Assembly: GCA_018110925.1 (NCBI GenBank)
Contig: JAGAZJ010000021.1
Location: 1 to 54,893 of the forward strand
Length of the DNA stretch: 54,893 bases
DNA from: Oscillospiraceae bacterium
GTDB lineage: Bacteria; Bacillota; Clostridia; Oscillospirales; Ruminococcaceae
Direction of reading: 5' to 3'
Shown: positions 51,375 through 54,893 of the stretch, piece after piece
How positions within the stretch are numbered: position 1 is the first letter of the stretch
How the letters are laid out: each line of letters opens with the position of its first letter
Program-made: the position numbers and the translations under genes
Notes under the pieces: generated by a model
Seen by the model: only the letters and a program-made list of their open reading frames with translations
The model's database searches: none
What the model was told of the DNA's origin: nothing

Positions 51375-53216
51375 TCACATAAAAAGGCTTGCTATGTGGT
51401 ATACTATGCAGGAAAGCACCAGTGCATTGCAGACATAGAACAATGCGACCCTGACGGTCCATTTCAGCGAATGTGACTCCTTGTAGGTGGTGGAAAGAGC
51501 CATAAGACAGGGAATGTTGAATGTTGTCGCAAACATGAAAGCAAGCGCCTCTGCGGGAGATATCGCCTGTATCATGACACTTCCGAGCATTGCGGTATCC
51601 GTTGGGGCGGTCTTTGCGTAGAAGGTCGCATCCATCAGCGAATTGTTACCCATGAATACAGCATTGAGTGTTCCGAGAACAGCTTCCTTGGCAAATGCGC
51701 CGCTTACGAACGCCATGAATGTCTGCCAGCCCATACCGAAGAAACGTGTGACAGGCTCAATGAACGTACCTACACGGTACAGCAGGCTGTTGTCTATATT
51801 GCCGTCTTTGCTGAACGAGAATACATAGAAAATAATTGATACCAGCGTTACTGTTCCGAGCGCTCTCTTAAAGATATCCAGCGCCTTGAAGAACGCCTCT
51901 TTTACGATATGTTTCCAATGTGCCTTGTGATAGGGAGGAAGCTCCATTATCATGCCGCTTCTTGTATCCCTGGGGGAAAGCTTTTTGCTGAACAGCTTTG
52001 AAACGATGACCATGGTGACGACCACATACAGAAGAATGCCGACACAAACGAGCATCGTCTGCCACCATGAGAAAAACATTCCCGATATCACGGGGATTAT
52101 CGACCAGATAGACGCACACGGTATTGCCCAGACGATGGACATGGCGAGCATCCTCTGCCCCCAGTTGTCCATTACCCTTGTTCCGCAGGCACCGCCGATG
52201 GTACATCCGAAGCCCATCAGCATGGGGCATATCGCCTTGCCCTGAAGCCCCAGCTTTGAGAGAAGCCCGTCAAACTGATATGCGGCACGGGCAAGGAAGC
52301 CTATCTCCTCCAGAAAACCGAATACGATGTTCACACCAAACACGAAGCTTGCCATTGATATGGTAAAGTAAAGCACATTCGGCAGCATCGTACTGAATAT
52401 GGACACGATCCACGGATGAACGTTCCAGCCCGTGAGGAGCTTATCAACAGGGTCATGCAGTAATCCCGGTATCATCTGACCCATGTGCATGAAGGGTATC
52501 ATGATTATCATGGCAACGATGAATGCCAGCAGCACGACACCGATACAGATGATCTTGCCCAGCAGGGGTCTTGTCATCAGGCGGTCAAAGCGAGACATCT
52601 TATACATCTTATCCGATGTTCCCGTTACATTTTGCAGAAGACTGCTCACCCATTCAAATTTCGCCTTGCTGTCCGACTTGACGTCCGCCTGTCCCTCCGG
52701 GGCGGTGACAGCCAGTTTGTGGGGCTTTTTCAGTTCGTCGGCTATCTGCTTTCTGAGCTTGTCATAGTCACGGGTATCGGTGGCATTGAAGGGCAGGACA
52801 GGGATGCCCAGCTTCTTTTCAAGTGCCTTTGCATCTATCTTTTTGCCCATGTCATTGGCAACATCCATCATATTGAGCACCAGTAATGCAGGTTTGTCGA
52901 GACCGGCAAACTCCGCCAGCATGAACATACTTCTTTCCAGCTGAGAAGCATCCACCAAAATGACCGTCAGTTCGCTCTGTCCCGACTTTATAAAATCGGT
53001 GGTGATTATCTCCTCATCAGAATTTCCGGAGAGGCCATAGCTTCCGGGAAGGTCTGTAACAGTATACTTAGTGCCGTTATAGGTGTAGACACCCTCATTC
53101 TTTTCAACGGTCTTGCCTGCCCAGTTGCCGACGTGCTGACGTGCTCCCGTAAGATTATTGAATATCGTGGATTTGCCTGAGTTCGGCTGTCCCAGAAGTG
53201 CGATACTGTTGCTCAT
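51375..53216 (-). CDS. feoB: Ferrous iron transporter FeoB
   Basis: A 613-residue iron transporter. The N-terminal GTPase has G1 GQPNSGKST (8-16), G3 DLPG and G4 NMMD, with TGARQHVGNWAGKTVE as switch region; the membrane part from about residue 215 has eight or nine helices and two gate regions. The conserved pore cysteine Cys338 is kept in GFGCTIGGACGTR, but this differs from the usual GCNVPAIMATR pattern. The length is below the 770 residues of E. coli FeoB, due to a short linker and no C-terminal cytoplasmic domain. The ATG overlaps the feoA-like stop by four bases. It imports Fe2+ under anaerobic conditions. Confidence 0.92.
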   Translation of the reverse strand: MSNSIALLGQPNSGKSTIFNNLTGARQHVGNWAGKTVEKNEGVYTYNGTKYTVTDLPGSYGLSGNSDEEIITTDFIKSGQSELTVILVDASQLERSMFMLAEFAGLDKPALLVLNMMDVANDMGKKIDAKALEKKLGIPVLPFNATDTRDYDKLRKQIADELKKPHKLAVTAPEGQADVKSDSKAKFEWVSSLLQNVTGTSDKMYKMSRFDRLMTRPLLGKIICIGVVLLAFIVAMIIMIPFMHMGQMIPGLLHDPVDKLLTGWNVHPWIVSIFSTMLPNVLYFTISMASFVFGVNIVFGFLEEIGFLARAAYQFDGLLSKLGLQGKAICPMLMGFGCTIGGACGTRVMDNWGQRMLAMSIVWAIPCASIWSIIPVISGMFFSWWQTMLVCVGILLYVVVTMVIVSKLFSKKLSPRDTRSGMIMELPPYHKAHWKHIVKEAFFKALDIFKRALGTVTLVSIIFYVFSFSKDGNIDNSLLYRVGTFIEPVTRFFGMGWQTFMAFVSGAFAKEAVLGTLNAVFMGNNSLMDATFYAKTAPTDTAMLGSVMIQAISPAEALAFMFATTFNIPCLMALSTTYKESHSLKWTVRVALFYVCNALVLSCIVYHIASLFM

Positions 53217-53434
53217 CTTTTATCTACCTCGATCCTTTCCGCATCTGCTCTGTTGAGAGAGATAAGTGTCTCTCTTACATAGATGAGCAGCGGCATATTC
53301 TTATCATTGCGCACCGTCTGAAACGGCGTTCCCTCCGTCATACCTATGGATGTGATACGATTCATGAAATGATCGTCACCGTTGAGTGACCGTATCATCC
53401 CCTGCATATCCGCAGTTGTTTCTGTAAGTTTCAT
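53213..53434 (-). CDS. feoA: FeoA domain protein
   Basis: A 73-residue small SH3-like protein of the FeoA family, thought to assist FeoB. The segment RITSIGMTEGTPFQTVRND is the family's typical core, followed by a strand MPLLIYVRETLISLNRADAERI. AGGAGGTACT precedes the ATG. It overlaps the feoB start by four bases and follows the Cys-rich membrane protein gene by 14 bases, the classical small Feo operon. Confidence 0.88.
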   Translation of the reverse strand: MKLTETTADMQGMIRSLNGDDHFMNRITSIGMTEGTPFQTVRNDKNMPLLIYVRETLISLNRADAERIEVDKR

Positions 53435-53448
53435 AGTACCTCCTGAGT

Positions 53449-53637
53449 TTATTTATCCCGATCCCTGTCGGGTCTAATCCTCATACACGAAGCGCATCCG
53501 CTGCACCCCGAGCATCCGCAGCCGCACCCTTTGCCTGCTTTTTTCTCTTTTATCTTGGCTCTGATGATAAAAGCGACTATCATCACGAGTGCGACGAGCA
53601 GAATGATCGACATGATATTTTCAGCAAGCCATGTCAT
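53449..53637 (-). CDS. FeoB-associated Cys-rich membrane protein
   Basis: A 62-residue protein with one membrane helix (about residues 8-27), a basic KIKEKKAGKG stretch and a tail GCGCGCSGCSGCASC with seven cysteines spaced by one or two residues. This is the build of the FeoB-associated Cys-rich (P12/FeoC-like in some annotations) proteins in Firmicutes. The cysteines could bind iron or a cluster at the inner face. AAAGGAGG lies six bases before the ATG. It opens the feo operon, just after an inverted repeat resembling the iron box of the ECF/ABC operon. Confidence 0.88.
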   Translation of the reverse strand: MTWLAENIMSIILLVALVMIVAFIIRAKIKEKKAGKGCGCGCSGCSGCASCMRIRPDRDRDK

Positions 53638-53655
53638 CTGTATCCTCCTTTAAAA

Positions 53656-53671
53656 TTAGCGTTAGCTAACC
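53656..53671 (-). promoter_or_regulatory. Inverted repeat upstream of the feo operon, possible metalloregulator site
   Basis: TTAGCGTTAGCTAACC contains the perfect palindrome GTTAGCTAAC (53661-53670), read on the minus strand as GGTTAGCTAACGCTAA. It lies six bases before the ribosome binding site AAAGGAGG, the same place as the DtxR/IdeR-like box of the ECF/ABC operon, with which it shares GTTAGC and CTAA. No clear -35/-10 pair was found in the 74-base gap to the tetR gene. Confidence 0.5.
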
Positions 53672-53685
53672 ATCCATCAAATAAA

Positions 53686-53705
53686 TACCGGCATAAGCCG
53701 ATATC
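53686..53705 (-). terminator. Weak terminator-like hairpin after the second tetR gene
   Basis: CGGC/GCCG with flanking ATA/TAT pairs around a four-base loop, read on the minus strand and followed by ATTTATTTG. It may partly separate tetR from feo, but read-through is likely. Confidence 0.4.
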
Positions 53706-53711
53706 CATTTA

Positions 53712-54326
53712 TCATTCAATTCCGCAGAGCCACTTCCAGCCCTTGGCAAAGAATGTATTGATCGTCTGTGCATAGTGCATGGCTTCTTCCCGTGTGAAAT
53801 CGTGACGCAAAGGCTGTAAAACAGCCTCCACATTTGAAGACACCAGCAGATGGAACTCCCTGCGGTCGAATTCGGGCACATGGTCACCGCGTCTGCGCAG
53901 CACCTCAATAAATCTCAGAGAGCTTTCCTCCTCCATTTCTGCGAGCCTGTGGGCATAGTTCTCATAACGTGTACCCTGAGAACAGCAGACGAGCAGTCTG
54001 AACTCATCCAGATGATCGTATATGAAAGCCATGGCATAAACTGCATCCTCATTCTGAAAGGCGGCAGATGCACCCACACGCTCGATAGCATCTTTCTCTT
54101 CTCTTTCTTTGCAACGGTAAAGTTCAAGAAATTCATCGAGCATGGGCTGTACCAGAAAAGCAAACATTTCTTCCTTGTTGGGAAAATGCTTGTACAGCCC
54201 CGAAGCAGTTATCCCTGCGTTTGCGGCTATTCGTCGCATGGAAGCATTCTCAAACCCACGAGTCAGAAATTCGTCCTTTGCAGACGCTATTATCCTTTCA
54301 TGGCTTTCGGTCTTATCTCTCGGCAT
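53712..54326 (-). CDS. TetR family transcriptional regulator
   Basis: A 204-residue repressor. The helix-turn-helix lies at about 28-50 (MRRIAANAGITASGLYKHF), with the usual TetR_N shape KDEFLTRGFENAS before it; the ligand domain is all-helical with two Cys in LLVCCSQG. GGAGG lies six bases before ATG 54326. Its promoter contains the repeated motif TAAGAGAAC, suggesting autorepression. It precedes the feo operon by 74 bases on the same strand, so it may be cotranscribed with it, but the family is not known to sense iron. Confidence 0.85.
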   Translation of the reverse strand: MPRDKTESHERIIASAKDEFLTRGFENASMRRIAANAGITASGLYKHFPNKEEMFAFLVQPMLDEFLELYRCKEREEKDAIERVGASAAFQNEDAVYAMAFIYDHLDEFRLLVCCSQGTRYENYAHRLAEMEEESSLRFIEVLRRRGDHVPEFDRREFHLLVSSNVEAVLQPLRHDFTREEAMHYAQTINTFFAKGWKWLCGIE

Positions 54327-54350
54327 ATTATCCTCCGATAGTGAACGTTG

Positions 54351-54391
54351 TTCTCTTAAATAAGAATACACTGTTCTCTTATATTTGTCAA
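54351..54391 (-). promoter_or_regulatory. Promoter and repeated operator motif of the second tetR gene
   Basis: On the minus strand TTGACA (54386-54391) and TATTCT (54363-54368) are 17 bases apart. TAAGAGAAC occurs in the spacer and again after the -10, with a TTCTTA inverted half between them, giving overlapping inverted and direct repeats where a TetR dimer could bind. Confidence 0.65.
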
Positions 54392-54569
54392 GGGGTAAAG
54401 GCGGATTTTGTCATTTTGCATTAAAATCCGTCAAACTGCGGTATGTTTTTATGACAGCACTTTCGGGGATACTGCTTTAATTTGTAAGCGATAAATTAGG
54501 ACACCATATCCAAAACAGCTTAAAATCGGTAAAATAGCAATAATGTTGAGATAACCGAAAGGACGGATT

Positions 54570-54803
54570 ATGATGATCGATGCGCTTTACAACTATCGCC
54601 GGGGTGATGTTCACGCTGCTGAGTTCTCGGACGAGTGGGGCAAGCTCTGTATTCCCTTTGAGAATTCGCTGAGTGAGGAGCAGATTGATGTGTTTCACAA
54701 GCTCCTCGACTGCGTGAGCGATACTGCCGCCGATGAGATGAGAGCTGCATACAAGGTCGGATTCAAGGATGGCGCAGCATTGATGAGGGAGATTCAGGAA
54801 TAA
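54570..54803 (+). CDS. Small hypothetical protein, DUF6809-like
   Basis: A 77-residue soluble, mostly helical protein. It ends with the pattern AYKVGFKDGAALMREI, seen in small Firmicutes proteins that I associate with DUF6809; the match is from memory and weak. LSEEQIDVFHKLLDCV is the middle helix. AAAGGA lies six bases before the ATG. It is a single-gene transcript with a terminator following. The 240-base gap before it holds the tetR promoter and an AT-rich stretch without a clear promoter of its own. Function unknown. Confidence 0.6.
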   Translation: MMIDALYNYRRGDVHAAEFSDEWGKLCIPFENSLSEEQIDVFHKLLDCVSDTAADEMRAAYKVGFKDGAALMREIQE

Positions 54804-54837
54804 AGCGAACCATAATGGATATGTATAATATCACAAA

Positions 54838-54871
54838 GAGCTATGCTCTCCTATAACGGACAGCATAGCTC
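54838..54871 (+). terminator. Terminator after the small hypothetical gene
   Basis: GAGCTATGCT / AGCATAGCTC form a perfect ten-pair stem with a 14-base loop, followed by CTTTC; the T tract is weak. Confidence 0.6.
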
Positions 54872-54893
54872 CTTTCAAGCAGAAGTTTGCTCA

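Noticed and set aside
1-54893. CRISPR arrays, tRNA or rRNA genes, insertion sequences, prophage
   Set aside because: No regularly spaced repeats, cloverleaf-like sequences, transposase, integrase or phage structural proteins were seen by reading.

Overview
The window looks like a chromosomal piece of an anaerobic Gram-positive gut bacterium of the Ruminococcus/Oscillospiraceae type. The reasons are Firmicutes-style ribosome binding sites, TTGACA/TATAAT promoters with 17-base spacers, a DnaD/DnaI primosome pair, ECF transporters, a BlaI/BlaR1 pair, Na+-pumping decarboxylase subunits, a sigma-factor partner-switching cluster and a large cytoplasmic GH2 glycosidase. This assignment is inference from gene content; no rRNA, tRNA, CRISPR array, prophage or insertion sequence was recognised.

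Layout. 1-5.3 kb: the tail of rpoC, a divergent methionyl-tRNA synthetase and a membrane-anchored vWA protein with calcium-binding repeats. 5.3-10.3 kb: a nitroreductase and a GH2 beta-galactosidase-like enzyme, divergent from an AraC regulator. 10.3-14.2 kb: an anchored HAD phosphatase-like protein, a Crp/Fnr regulator behind a frameshifted CPBP-protease remnant, and an acetyltransferase. 14.3-21.6 kb: a six-gene operon (MptD-type ECF S component, AraC regulator, two exporter-fold ABC half-transporters, EcfT, fused EcfA) behind a strong promoter and a 19-bp site matching the DtxR/IdeR iron box at 17 positions. 21.6-23.8 kb: MFS transporter and CPBP protease under a promoter flanked by twin operators. 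24-28.7 kb: dnaD-dnaI, the beta and gamma subunits of a sodium-pumping decarboxylase, and an alpha/beta hydrolase. 28.8-34.9 kb: sbcC, sbcD, an APH-type kinase and a ThrE-type exporter in one operon. 35.2-38.9 kb: an AT-richer blaI/blaR1 locus whose BlaR1 has a very large undefined sensor region. 39-43.3 kb: a four-gene signalling operon (STAS protein, RsbW-like kinase, Cache-HAMP-SpoIIE phosphatase, STAS-APH fusion). 43.4-45.1 kb: a carbamoyltransferase with a terminator-like leader and a small orphan protein. 45.1-51 kb: an eight-gene TetR-controlled redox operon. 51-53.7 kb: a feo iron-transport operon with a tiny membrane ORF downstream. 53.7-54.9 kb: a second TetR regulator and a small hypothetical gene.

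Two themes stand out. First, metal supply: the ECF/ABC operon and the feo operon both carry a GTTAGC-type inverted repeat just upstream of the first ribosome binding site, suggesting one DtxR-family regulator elsewhere in the genome governs both; the ECF/ABC operon resembles siderophore import loci but has no biosynthesis genes, so it may take up siderophores made by others. Second, envelope sensing and redox signalling: the SpoIIE/RsbW/STAS cluster ending in a STAS-kinase fusion, the unusual BlaR1 and the flavodoxin operon with a lipoprotein flavodoxin are the least explained parts of the window.
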